This document shows, in pieces, positions 46,406 to 55,139 of a stretch of DNA of 64,000 nt (its first letter is position 1; each line of letters begins with the position of its first letter). The notes below the pieces were generated by a model, which was given only the letters and a program-made list of their open reading frames with translations, did not search any database and was not told the origin of the DNA. Origin of the DNA: Gemmobacter serpentinus. Lineage in GTDB: Bacteria; Pseudomonadota; Alphaproteobacteria; Rhodobacterales; Rhodobacteraceae. The stretch is taken from NCBI RefSeq assembly GCF_008973825.1, contig NZ_WCHR01000027.1:1-64000 (forward strand). The letters are read 5' to 3'. The position numbers and the translations under genes are program-made.

Positions 46406-47346
46406 GCCACCGTCTCCGGCTCACCCAACGATGCCCCCGCCTCGGTCTGCACGAAGGCATCGGCGCATTTCTTGGCCAGCGCCCGCACCCGGCCGATATA
46501 GGCCTGACGTTCGGTGACCGAGATCACGCCGCGCGCATCCAGCAGGTTGAACAGATGGCTGGCCTTGATGGTCTGGTCATAGGCGGGATGCGCCATGATG
46601 ATGCGCTTTCCCGTTTTCGGATCTTCGGCCGGGAAGGCCAGCAGGCGCTCGCATTCGGCCTCGGCATCCTCGAAATGGCGCAGCAGCATTTCGGTCGTGG
46701 CACCGTCAAAGTTGTGGCGCGAATATTCTTCCTCGGTCTGGCGGAAGATATCGCCATATTTCAGCGGGATCGGGCTTGCAGGATCGTTGAAGGGCATGTC
46801 CATCACATGGTCGATGCCCAGAACATACATCGCCAGACGTTCCAGCCCGTAGGTCAGCTCGCCCGAGACCGGCTTGCAGTCATGGCCGCCGACCTGCTGG
46901 AAATAGGTGAACTGGCTGACTTCCATCCCGTCACACCAGACCTCCCAGCCAAGGCCCCAGGCACCCAGCGTCGGGCTTTCCCAGTCATCCTCGACAAAGC
47001 GGATATCGTGCAGGCTGGTATCGATGCCGATGGCATTCAGGCTGCCCAGATACAGGTCCTGCAGGTTCGGCGGGCTGGGTTTGATCAGCACCTGATATTG
47101 GTAATAGTGCTGCAGGCGGTTCGGGTTCTCGCCATAGCGGCCATCGGTGGGGCGGCGCGAGGGCTGCACATAGGCGGCGGCCCAAGGCTTGTTGCCCAGG
47201 CTGCGCAGCGTGGTGGCCGGATGGAAGGTGCCCGCGCCCACTTCCATGTCATAGGGTTGCAGCACGGCGCAGCCATGGCCCGACCAATAGGTCATCAGGC
47301 GCAGGATGATTTCCTGAAAGCTGCGGGGCGTGGTTACGGCGCTCAT
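46402..47346 (-). CDS. glyQ: Glycyl-tRNA synthetase alpha subunit
   Basis: The 314-aa catalytic subunit of the bacterial-type glycyl-tRNA synthetase carries [20 protein letters not shown] at the N-terminus, [40 protein letters not shown] (class II motif 2-like) and [19 protein letters not shown]. The start at 47346 ([10 protein letters not shown]) gives the usual length, with GAGGGA about 3 bases upstream. It leads the glyQ-DUF6446-glyS operon. Confidence 0.97.
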   Translation of the reverse strand: MSAVTTPRSFQEIILRLMTYWSGHGCAVLQPYDMEVGAGTFHPATTLRSLGNKPWAAAYVQPSRRPTDGRYGENPNRLQHYYQYQVLIKPSPPNLQDLYLGSLNAIGIDTSLHDIRFVEDDWESPTLGAWGLGWEVWCDGMEVSQFTYFQQVGGHDCKPVSGELTYGLERLAMYVLGIDHVMDMPFNDPASPIPLKYGDIFRQTEEEYSRHNFDGATTEMLLRHFEDAEAECERLLAFPAEDPKTGKRIIMAHPAYDQTIKASHLFNLLDARGVISVTERQAYIGRVRALAKKCADAFVQTEAGASLGEPETVA

Positions 47347-47539
47347 CGGTCCCTCATCACGAAAGGCCCCGATCAAGCGGGGCGCGGAGGCTTGCGGCAT
47401 TCCATAGGAGACGGGCAGCGGGGCGTCAATGCAAGCCCGCTCGCGCAACTGTCAGAATGGCGCAGGCTTTCCGTATTTGCATGGGTTCGGTTCAGCGTGT
47501 AACGGTCTGCGCGGGATTTTGTGATGGAACCGTGATCCG

Positions 47540-49414
47540 ATGAAGCAAGTGATTTGTCTGCTGGCCTTGCTTGGCAGCACCGCCCTGACCCCGGCCTTTG
47601 CTCCGGCTGCGTGGTCACAGACGGCGGGCGGCGGCGTGGCACAGGAGATGATCTGGCTGCAGATCGAGGCGCAGCCGTCGATGGATATCGCGCGCGAACG
47701 CGCCAGTGCCTATGCGGCCGTGTTCCCGGATGTGTCGGGTTTTGCGACCGGCGGGTGGTATGCCATCGCGCTTGGCCCCTATACGGATCGCGGCGCGGCA
47801 GAGGCGCGGTTGCGCCAGTTGAAGGATGAGGCCTTGGTGCCCGCCGACAGCTTCATCGCCTTTGGCCGCGATTACCGCGCGGCCTTCTGGCCCGAAGGAC
47901 AGACGAGCTTTGCGCCGCTGGACGGCCCCCCCCTTGGCGCGACCGAGCCGGGCGAGACGCCGATCATCGACAGCCCCATTGCGCAGGCACCGATCCCGGC
48001 GCCCGACGGTGCCATGGATCCAGCCGCCGATCCGGCACCTGAGGCCCCGCTGGCCGCAGCCCCGGAAGCTGCACAACCCGCCTTCATCGAGGAAACCCCG
48101 GCCGAGGCCCGCGCCGCCGAAGCGCGCCTTGACCAGCCCGCGCGCGAGATGATCCAGACCGCGCTGCAATGGTTTGGCCATTACAATGCCCGCATCGACG
48201 GTGCCATAGGTCCCGGCACCCGCGCCAGCATGACCGCATGGCAGACCGCCAACGGGCTGGAACCCACCGGCATCCTGACCACCATGCAGCGCGAAACGCT
48301 GATCGAGGCCTATCAGCACGAACAGGCAGCCTTTGGCCTTTCGACCATCACCGAGGCCGAGGCCGGGATCGAGATCACTCTTCCGACCGCCATGGTCGAA
48401 TTTGACCATTACGAGCCGCCCTTCGTGCATTACCGCGCCAAGAACAATTCCGGTGTGCAGGTCATCCTGATTTCGCAACCCGGCGATCAGGCCACGCTTT
48501 ACGGTCTTTACGACGTCTTGCAGACGCTGGAAGTGGTGCCGGTCACCGGCGAACGCGCGCGATCCGAGCGCAGTTTCACCATCGACGGGCGCTCTGCAAA
48601 TGTGGCCAGCCACGCCTATGCGGAACTGTCGAAAGGTCTGATAAAGGGCTATATCGTGGCCTGGAACCCGTCTGACGATGACAAGATGGCGCGCGTGTTG
48701 ACGGCGATGCAGTCCAGCTTCCGTTCGATCGGCGACAAGGCGCTGGATCCGGGTCTGGTGCCGCTGTCGGATGACAGTCGCAGCGGGCTTTTGTCGGGGC
48801 TTGAGGTGCGCCGCCCGGCCTTGTCGCGCAGCGGCTTCTATGTCGATGGCAATGGCACCGTCGCCACCGTGGCCGAGGCAGTGGAGGGCTGCAACCGCAT
48901 CACCCTCGATCTGAAAACCGAGGCCAGCGTGATCGCCGCGGATGCGGTGACCGGCCTTGCGCTGCTGAAACCCGCCAAGCCGCTGTCGCCCCCGGCCGTG
49001 GCCGAACTGTTGCCCGGCAGCGCCCGCGAGGGCCAGGAGATCGCGGTTTCGGGCTACAGCTATGAAGATCGCCTGCCTGCCCCCGCCATGACCTTCGGCA
49101 CGCTGGAAGAAGGCAAGGGACTGGATGGCGAAACCGGCATTGCCCGCCTGACGCTGGATGCATTGGCAGGTGACGCGGGCGGGCCGGTGCTGGATGCAAC
49201 CGGCGCGGTGATCGGCATGTTGCTGCCGCGATCCACCGAAGGCGCGCGCAAGCTGCCCGCAAGCGTCGCCTATGCGCTGCAAGCCGCCCCGCTGGCTGCG
49301 CGTCTGACCGAGGCCGGCGTGACGCCCCGCCCCTCGGCCCGCAGCGGTGCCTTGGCCCCCGAGGATCTGAACCGCCTGTCTGACGGGATGACGGTTCTGG
49401 TCTCCTGCTGGTAA
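47540..49414 (+). CDS. Secreted peptidoglycan-binding, trypsin-like pseudo-protease
   Basis: The 624-aa protein has, in order, a signal peptide (1-26), a SPOR-like domain (about 35-110, GWYAIALGPYTDRGAAEARL), an Ala/Pro-rich linker (about 120-190), a peptidoglycan-binding domain (about 195-260, DGAIGPGTRASMTAWQTANG), an unknown domain (about 265-400), and a trypsin-like fold (about 415-600). That fold has GDAGGPVLD where active enzymes have GDSGGP, and ATVAEAVEGC in place of TAAHC. So Ser and His are both missing and it is probably inactive, a scaffold or sensor at the cell wall. Confidence 0.85.
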   Translation: MKQVICLLALLGSTALTPAFAPAAWSQTAGGGVAQEMIWLQIEAQPSMDIARERASAYAAVFPDVSGFATGGWYAIALGPYTDRGAAEARLRQLKDEALVPADSFIAFGRDYRAAFWPEGQTSFAPLDGPPLGATEPGETPIIDSPIAQAPIPAPDGAMDPAADPAPEAPLAAAPEAAQPAFIEETPAEARAAEARLDQPAREMIQTALQWFGHYNARIDGAIGPGTRASMTAWQTANGLEPTGILTTMQRETLIEAYQHEQAAFGLSTITEAEAGIEITLPTAMVEFDHYEPPFVHYRAKNNSGVQVILISQPGDQATLYGLYDVLQTLEVVPVTGERARSERSFTIDGRSANVASHAYAELSKGLIKGYIVAWNPSDDDKMARVLTAMQSSFRSIGDKALDPGLVPLSDDSRSGLLSGLEVRRPALSRSGFYVDGNGTVATVAEAVEGCNRITLDLKTEASVIAADAVTGLALLKPAKPLSPPAVAELLPGSAREGQEIAVSGYSYEDRLPAPAMTFGTLEEGKGLDGETGIARLTLDALAGDAGGPVLDATGAVIGMLLPRSTEGARKLPASVAYALQAAPLAARLTEAGVTPRPSARSGALAPEDLNRLSDGMTVLVSCW

Positions 49415-49433
49415 GCCCAACCGATAGACCCCG

Positions 49434-49461
49434 AAAGGCCGCATCCAAGGGTGCGGCCTTT
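49434..49461 (+). terminator. Intrinsic terminator after the pseudo-protease gene
   Basis: AAAGGCCGCA (49434-49443) and TGCGGCCTTT (49452-49461) form a perfect 10-base stem with an 8-base loop. It lies 20 bases after the stop codon and the right arm ends in TTT. Confidence 0.85.
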
Positions 49462-49803
49462 GTCATGGCTGGATCCAGTCATCGGCATCCGATGCGCCCT
49501 GCCTTGCGCCCCCGATCCGTTCCGCCCCGCGTTTGACGTGACCCACATCTGACGTGACCCACATCTGGCGTGGCCAGCATCGCGCGCGCCCAGTCTCTGG
49601 CGCCCCAGTCTCTGGCCGGCCCGACATCCAGATCGGTCAGCGCCTGCCAAGGGCAGGTTGGCGGCAATGTCTGACAAGGGCAAACGTCTGGCGCGCACTG
49701 CATGGCTCGGCCAATGTGTCACGCGGCCAGTGTGCCAGACAGCAAAGGTGTATCGCCCGCATCTGGCTAATCCAGCCCCACCCAAGCCCGCACCATTGCC
49801 CGA
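49462..49803. repeat. Degenerate repeat tract beside trkH
   Basis: No gene was found. Three tandem 16-base units lie at 49534-49549, 49550-49565 and 49566-49581 (TGACGTGACCCACATC twice, then TGGCGTGGCCAGCATC). They are followed by two CCAGTCTCTGGC copies from about 49590 and a GGCCAATGTG/GGCCAGTGTG pair. The tract adjoins the 3' end of the convergent trkH-type gene. Confidence 0.75.
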
Positions 49804-51276
49804 TCAGTCGCGCCAGAACCGCGCGAAGAACAGCACATAGACCGACATCAGTTCCAGCCGTCCCAGGATCATGCCGCCGATCATCATCCATTTCGCCGCC
49901 AGCGGAAAATCGGTGATCGCACCACTTTCCCGTACCTCCTCGCCCCAGACCGGCCCGACATTGGCGATGGCGGTCCAGGCCGCAGTCAGTGCCGTCCCCA
50001 TCTGCAGCCCTGTCAGGGAAAGCCCGACGGCCAGCAGGCCAAAGCTGAGCACAAAGGCCGTGAAAAACACGATCACCGAATCCAGCACGTCATCGCTGAC
50101 CGGCTGCCCGTCATAGCGCAGATTGTGCACGGCGTGGGGCTGGCCCATCTGGCGCAGCCGCTGGCGCACCGCTTCGATCAGGATCTGATAGCGGAAGACC
50201 TTGACCGAACAGGCCGTTGAGGCCGTGCAGCCGCCGATCAGCCCGACGCTGATCAAAAGCACGAAGGCAAATCCCCCCCAAGGCAGCACATTGACCGAGA
50301 AATATCCGGTGCCCGTCATCACGGTGACCACATTGAACGTGGCCTCGCGCAGCATGAACAGCGGTGCCTCTCCGCCGACGAATACCCCCGCAAGCGCCAC
50401 GCCGATCACCGCGCAGCCGGCCCATCGCAGAAAGGCGCGCACCTGCACATCACGCCAGACCGCGCCCAGATCGCCCCCCATCAATTGCACATAGCGAATG
50501 AAGGGCAAGGCCGAGAGGATCATGAACAGGATCGCAACCAGCTGCGGCAGGCCGAGATAGGCAGCGAAGCTTGCATCGTAATTGGAGAACCCCCCGGTCG
50601 AGACGCAGGTCAGCGCATGGATCACCGCGTCAAAGCCGGTCATCCCTGCGGCGTGAAAGGCCAGCGCGCAGGCCACCGTCAGCCCGACATAGACCTCGAT
50701 CAGCCCGACGGAAATGTCAAAGGCGCGCGGCATGATCTTGCCGCCTGTGTCAAAACTCTCGGATCGGAAGAACTGCATCCCCCCCACGCGCAGCACCGGC
50801 AGGAAGATCATCGCGACGATCACGATCCCCAGACCGCCCAGCCAGTTCAGCATGGCGCGCCACAGATTTGTGCCCATCGGCAGATTGTCGAGGCCGGGTG
50901 CGCCGGTCTCAAGATCCGGGCCGATGACGGTGGTGCCGGTGGTGGTCATGCCCGAGACCGCCTCGAACAGCGCGTCGGTGAAGGAAAGGCCCGGTGCGCC
51001 GAACATCAGGGGCAGCGCGCCAAAGCTCGGCAGACCCATCCAGACCGCGACAGTCAGCAGAAAGGCCTGCCGCACACTCAGGCCCTGCCCCGTGCCATTG
51101 GCGCAAGACAGCGCCAGCACACCGCCCGACAGGCCGGTGATCGCCGCCGCACTCAGAAACCCGCGCCAGTTGTCGTGGCCCGCCTGCCAGTCCAGCGCCA
51201 AAGGCAACAGCATGAACGCCGCCAAGGCGACGCAGAGCATACCCAGCACAAAGCCCACAGGACGCAGATCGATCAT
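49804..51276 (-). CDS. TrkH family potassium uptake protein
   Basis: The 490-aa inner-membrane protein of the TrkH/KtrB family has about ten membrane segments arranged as four pore repeats. Filter-type loops include EAVSGMTTTGTTVIG, ALTCVSTGGFSNYD, TGTGYFSV and ANVGPVWGEE. It should import K+ with a TrkA-like partner, which is not in this window. The start at 51276 (MIDLRPVGFVLGML) fits the first helix; the frame extends to 51330 without similarity. Both flanks carry degenerate repeats. Confidence 0.9.
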   Translation of the reverse strand: MIDLRPVGFVLGMLCVALAAFMLLPLALDWQAGHDNWRGFLSAAAITGLSGGVLALSCANGTGQGLSVRQAFLLTVAVWMGLPSFGALPLMFGAPGLSFTDALFEAVSGMTTTGTTVIGPDLETGAPGLDNLPMGTNLWRAMLNWLGGLGIVIVAMIFLPVLRVGGMQFFRSESFDTGGKIMPRAFDISVGLIEVYVGLTVACALAFHAAGMTGFDAVIHALTCVSTGGFSNYDASFAAYLGLPQLVAILFMILSALPFIRYVQLMGGDLGAVWRDVQVRAFLRWAGCAVIGVALAGVFVGGEAPLFMLREATFNVVTVMTGTGYFSVNVLPWGGFAFVLLISVGLIGGCTASTACSVKVFRYQILIEAVRQRLRQMGQPHAVHNLRYDGQPVSDDVLDSVIVFFTAFVLSFGLLAVGLSLTGLQMGTALTAAWTAIANVGPVWGEEVRESGAITDFPLAAKWMMIGGMILGRLELMSVYVLFFARFWRD

Positions 51277-51287
51277 GGCGCGACCTT

Positions 51288-51437
51288 CATCCGATCTGGC
51301 GCGGGCTGTCAACGCACCCGCAGGAGACATCTGGTCTGACCTGGGTCGCCAAAGCGCCTAACATATCGTCTGACGCAGGCCCCAAATGCATCCGCGATCC
51401 GGCATCCGATCTGGCACAGGCTGCCAACGCAACCGCA
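51288..51437. repeat. Pair of 35-bp direct repeats upstream of trkH
   Basis: Bases 51288-51322 and 51403-51437 match at 31 of 35 positions; both begin CATCCGATCTGGC and end CCGCA. They lie in the 277-base region between the trkH-type gene and the divergent DUF4034-like gene. They could be relics of the same degenerate repeats seen at 49534-49581. Confidence 0.7.
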
Positions 51438-51553
51438 CCGGGGTGTCAGAACATATCTGCAGGCCACATCCGCAGATTGCCCCCGCATCCCGAAACAGCC
51501 CACATCCTGCCGCATTCCTTTGTCAGATCTGCGAACATTATATGGAGATTGCC

Positions 51554-53128
51554 ATGCGTGCCGTTTTGCTTGCCGCTCTGGCCCTTTGGGCCAATTTGAC
51601 ACCCGCCCATGCCGAACTCGGCCTCGATTCCGTGCGCAACCAGCTTGTCACACATGATTTTGCCGCATTGGAACAAGACTTTGCCGCGGCCCATGTCAAG
51701 GCCCGCGACAGCGGCGATTCATCCCTGCTCCGGCAGATCAATGGCACGCTCTTCTTTACGGTCAATGATGCAAGGCTTGGCCAGTTGCGCAACTGGCAGG
51801 CGGCCTATCCCGCCTCCCCCTACGCCGCCACCGCCCTAGCCTGGACCCAATACCGGCGCGGCTTTGCGCAACGCGGCACGAATTTCCCGCAGGACGTGGC
51901 ACCCCAGTCGATGATCGCCTATCGGCTTGCAATGGACGAGGCTGAACATCTGGCGCAGATCGCGCTGACCGCAGGTCTTGATTATCGTCCGGTTCTGGAT
52001 CTTTCACTGCTGCTGGATCGCGCAGGCCACGGCCCGCTGCCTGCCTATGCCCTTCTGGCACAGTCGCAAAAGCTGGGCCCCGATTACCGCAGCCTTTATC
52101 TCGGGCTGCTTGCGCACGAACCCAATTGGGGCGGATCGGTCGAGCAGATGATGTCGCTGTGCGACAAATATGCAGATGCGATCCCGGACTATGACCGCGA
52201 ACTCTGCCAACATGAGGTTCTGTTCTGGGTCAGCGATGTGCCTGCCCTGATGGAAAGTCTCGACACCATCACCGCCACGCGGCGCCCGCGGGCAATCGAC
52301 CCGACGCTGCGGTTTGCCTATACGACCGAATGGGCGTGGCAGAACCGCCCCGAGGCACTGGACGAGCTGAAACGCCTGATGACTGCATCGCTAGATTGCG
52401 AGACAGATTTCTACAGATTCCAGAACGAAATCTTCGCCATCTGGTCGAATTATGCAGATGGCGCTGCGATCGCGAGCGATATCACCCGGCAATATTTCCG
52501 CGTGACCAAGGACTGCCTGAAGGACAGTCCGCAGGATCCAAACCTGCTCGCCTCCATCATAGGCTTTGCCTATGGTGCAGAGGTGCCAGAGCCGGAACTG
52601 TCACAAGCGCGCGCCATGGCTGAGGCCGCATGGCAGGAAAGTCTGAAACTTGGTGAGACCCTGCCGGCGACCTGGAAAGCCGGGCGGCAGATCGCGCGCA
52701 ACCGGATGGTCGACGGAGCCAAGGGCTGGTGGGATTATCCGGCGATGGAGCGTTACTATCGCAACGAAATCGCCTACTCAGCCAATAATATGCGTGTTCT
52801 GCACGAATATCGCAGCCATCTGAACTTTCTGCGGGTGGAAGGCGCGCGTCTTGACCCGTCCAGCGCCGAAGCCAAACTTCTGGCGCGCGATGGCGTGACC
52901 CAAGCCCTGCTGGCCTGCAGGATCTGGCGCGCAAAACGGCTTTATGATGTGGCTTGCGACCAGCAATGGGGCAAAGATGAATGCAGCCGTGTCATCAGCG
53001 CCGACAACGCGCGCGAGGCAGAATTTCTGGCAAATGGCCCGCTTTGCCCGTGGGAGCGGTTCGCCCCCGTCGATGCCCTTCTGGAAGCCCCGCTGCCAGC
53101 GTCGGAGTTTGTCAGCGCCAGCCAGTAA
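51554..53128 (+). CDS. Secreted DUF4034-like protein
   Basis: The 524-aa protein has a signal peptide (MRAVLLAALALWANLTPAHA). The helical mature region begins LDSVRNQLVTHDFAALEQDF, as in DUF4034-type proteins; TPR-like helices seem likely. Repeated short helices (YDRELCQHEVLFWV, LANGPLCPWERFAP) contain pairs of Cys that may form disulfides. The start at 51554 is chosen because GGAG (51545-51548) is 5 bases upstream. The function is unknown; a role in envelope protein interaction is only a guess. Confidence 0.75.
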   Translation: MRAVLLAALALWANLTPAHAELGLDSVRNQLVTHDFAALEQDFAAAHVKARDSGDSSLLRQINGTLFFTVNDARLGQLRNWQAAYPASPYAATALAWTQYRRGFAQRGTNFPQDVAPQSMIAYRLAMDEAEHLAQIALTAGLDYRPVLDLSLLLDRAGHGPLPAYALLAQSQKLGPDYRSLYLGLLAHEPNWGGSVEQMMSLCDKYADAIPDYDRELCQHEVLFWVSDVPALMESLDTITATRRPRAIDPTLRFAYTTEWAWQNRPEALDELKRLMTASLDCETDFYRFQNEIFAIWSNYADGAAIASDITRQYFRVTKDCLKDSPQDPNLLASIIGFAYGAEVPEPELSQARAMAEAAWQESLKLGETLPATWKAGRQIARNRMVDGAKGWWDYPAMERYYRNEIAYSANNMRVLHEYRSHLNFLRVEGARLDPSSAEAKLLARDGVTQALLACRIWRAKRLYDVACDQQWGKDECSRVISADNAREAEFLANGPLCPWERFAPVDALLEAPLPASEFVSASQ

Positions 53129-53139
53129 GGTGTGTGCGG

Positions 53140-53817
53140 TCAGGCCTGATCCCTGACTGCGCCGCCCATCCCGGCAATCAGCGCAGGCGTCAGGCGGAAA
53201 TGGCCGGTGATCTGCCATTCGAACAGCCGGTCCTCGATCCGCGCGCCCCAGCCCACATTATGCACGATCAGCGGGCGCTGTTCGTCAGGACTGCGCCGGT
53301 TGGTCACGATCACGATATGGGTCTGGCCATCGGGAAACAGCGAACTGACGATATCGCCCGGCTGATAGTCCGCCGCCTGTGCGCTGATCGGCAAATCCGC
53401 GCCCTTGCGGGTCAGATAGGTTTCCAGATTAGGCACCCGGCGATGGTCGATATTGCGATCCGGGCGTTTCAGCCCCCAGCGGCGCGGGTATTGCGCAAAG
53501 GCTGCCCGCATATCCTCATGCACCGCCTGTTGCAGATCGATGCCAAGCCCGTCGCGCAGGGCGCGGATCACCACATCGGTGCACACGCCGCGATCACGCG
53601 GCACATCGCCCCCGGGATAGTCCAACGTCACATAGGCCGGGTCGTAGATCCGCGTCACGCCGACCTGCGCCTCGGCCGCCCGGACCAGCGCCGCGATCTC
53701 TGGCCCCGGCGCGCCCCATGGCTTGGGGGCCTCAGCCATCAGGCGCGCGGCGACCAGCCCCGCGCCCGACAAGGCCATCCCGCCCAGAAAAGCCCTGCGA
53801 AACATCAGGTGCCGCAT
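53140..53817 (-). CDS. DUF1287 protein, NlpC/P60-like
   Basis: The 225-aa protein has a Tat-like or membrane N-terminus (MFRRAFLGGMALSGAGLVAA). The DUF1287 domain (about 45-220) carries PRDRGVCTDVVIRALRDGLG with a Cys where papain-like enzymes have the nucleophile, and GDIVSSLFPDGQTHIVIVTN with the His. It may be a cell-wall amidase or peptidase. It overlaps the folE2 stop by 1 base, so translation is probably coupled. Confidence 0.82.
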   Translation of the reverse strand: MRHLMFRRAFLGGMALSGAGLVAARLMAEAPKPWGAPGPEIAALVRAAEAQVGVTRIYDPAYVTLDYPGGDVPRDRGVCTDVVIRALRDGLGIDLQQAVHEDMRAAFAQYPRRWGLKRPDRNIDHRRVPNLETYLTRKGADLPISAQAADYQPGDIVSSLFPDGQTHIVIVTNRRSPDEQRPLIVHNVGWGARIEDRLFEWQITGHFRLTPALIAGMGGAVRDQA

Positions 53818-54878
53818 CAGCCGATATGGAACAGCGTCTGGAACAGCCGCGGATCAATGCTGGATTGCGCGAAGGTCTCGCCCTCGGTCAGCAGGCTGAC
53901 CGCATCATGGCTGTGCAGGCTTTCCTGATGGCTGGCCAGCACGCGGAAATCGCCGATGCGCGGATCGCGCCGCAAGGCCTGACAAAACAGCCGCGCCGCA
54001 TCCTCGACAAAGATCGGATTGGCCGCGTTCAGCTCGGCAAAGGCCTGTTCATCCTCGCGCTTCACCATGACCTGCGTCTCGGTCGGGATGGCGCTGCGGC
54101 ACAGATCAATCACATCCTCGAACCAGAGGGGCGATCCCTTTTCCACCACCAGTGACAGCCGCGCGACGGAACGCTGCGAATGCGGTGTGGCCAATTGGCC
54201 GCGCGTCTGGCGTGCATGTTCGCTCAGTTCCAGCGAGCAAGGGCAGGTGCTGGAATAGACGTAATCCAGATGCAGGATGCGCAGGCGTTGCCCGCCCTGA
54301 TCCACCACCTCCAGCGCGATATCGTAATATTGCCAGCCCGAAAGGCCGGAGCGTAACGAGTCCACCCGCATCGGAAAGCTGAACCGCATCTGGAGGCGGG
54401 CATCGAAACTGTCGAGGTCGCGCTTGTAATCGGCAAGCGTGCGCTCGATCACCTCAAAGCTGAATTCGGTCTCGGCATGGGCATAGAAGGTCCGCATGAT
54501 GCGGCTCATGTTGATGCCCTTCTTGTCGGCCTCAAGGCTGACCGTGCCAGTCACGCTGGTTTCCAGCATCAGCTCGCCGCCCGCGCGGCTGCGATAGCGG
54601 ATCGGCAGGCGGAAATTGGAAATGCCGACATGCTGGATCTGGCGCTTGTCGCCTTTGATCAGGCTTTCCGGCCCGTTCTGCAGATCGGGCAGCGTGGCCT
54701 TATAGGCGGCATCGACCTTGAAATCCGCCGGATACTGCCGCGACAGGTCAGGGTAAAGACCAAGGCCTGCCTGTTCGGCCGCAGATGCGCCCGCCGCCCA
54801 TTTCCGCAGCAAGGCCAGTGCCTCGGCAGCCTCATCTGCCGAGGGTTGGCCCCCGGGATCGGTCAGATGAACATTCAT
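53817..54878 (-). CDS. folE2: GTP cyclohydrolase FolE2
   Basis: The 353-aa enzyme makes dihydroneopterin triphosphate from GTP, the start of folate synthesis. It is the IB type. It has KGDKRQIQHVGISNFRLPIR, KGINMSRIMRTFYAHAETEF and YSSTCPCSLELSEHARQTR with the metal-ligand Cys. It does not depend on zinc in the way FolE does, so it is often used under zinc shortage. No Zur site was recognised upstream. The start at 54878 has GGAGGG 7 bases upstream. folB and folP lie elsewhere in the window. Confidence 0.95.
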   Translation of the reverse strand: MNVHLTDPGGQPSADEAAEALALLRKWAAGASAAEQAGLGLYPDLSRQYPADFKVDAAYKATLPDLQNGPESLIKGDKRQIQHVGISNFRLPIRYRSRAGGELMLETSVTGTVSLEADKKGINMSRIMRTFYAHAETEFSFEVIERTLADYKRDLDSFDARLQMRFSFPMRVDSLRSGLSGWQYYDIALEVVDQGGQRLRILHLDYVYSSTCPCSLELSEHARQTRGQLATPHSQRSVARLSLVVEKGSPLWFEDVIDLCRSAIPTETQVMVKREDEQAFAELNAANPIFVEDAARLFCQALRRDPRIGDFRVLASHQESLHSHDAVSLLTEGETFAQSSIDPRLFQTLFHIG

Positions 54879-55139
54879 GGGCATTCCCTCCGGTTCCGGC
54901 GCCGTCGGCACCTTCAATGTCAACAGGTTACGCAATCCTCTGCGTCTTGGATCACCTCTGTCACCGGATTTCGGCGCAAATGCGACCCATCCAACATGTG
55001 GGCAGGCAAGGCCAAGTCGTCAAGGGCGTGACCCGGCGGGGCTTTGCGCAGCAGCCGGGTCATCCATCGACGATGGCCATCCATCGGGCGCGCCCGCGCG
55101 ACCAGATGGCGCGCGGGCGGTGTCGATCGGTGCGCGTCG

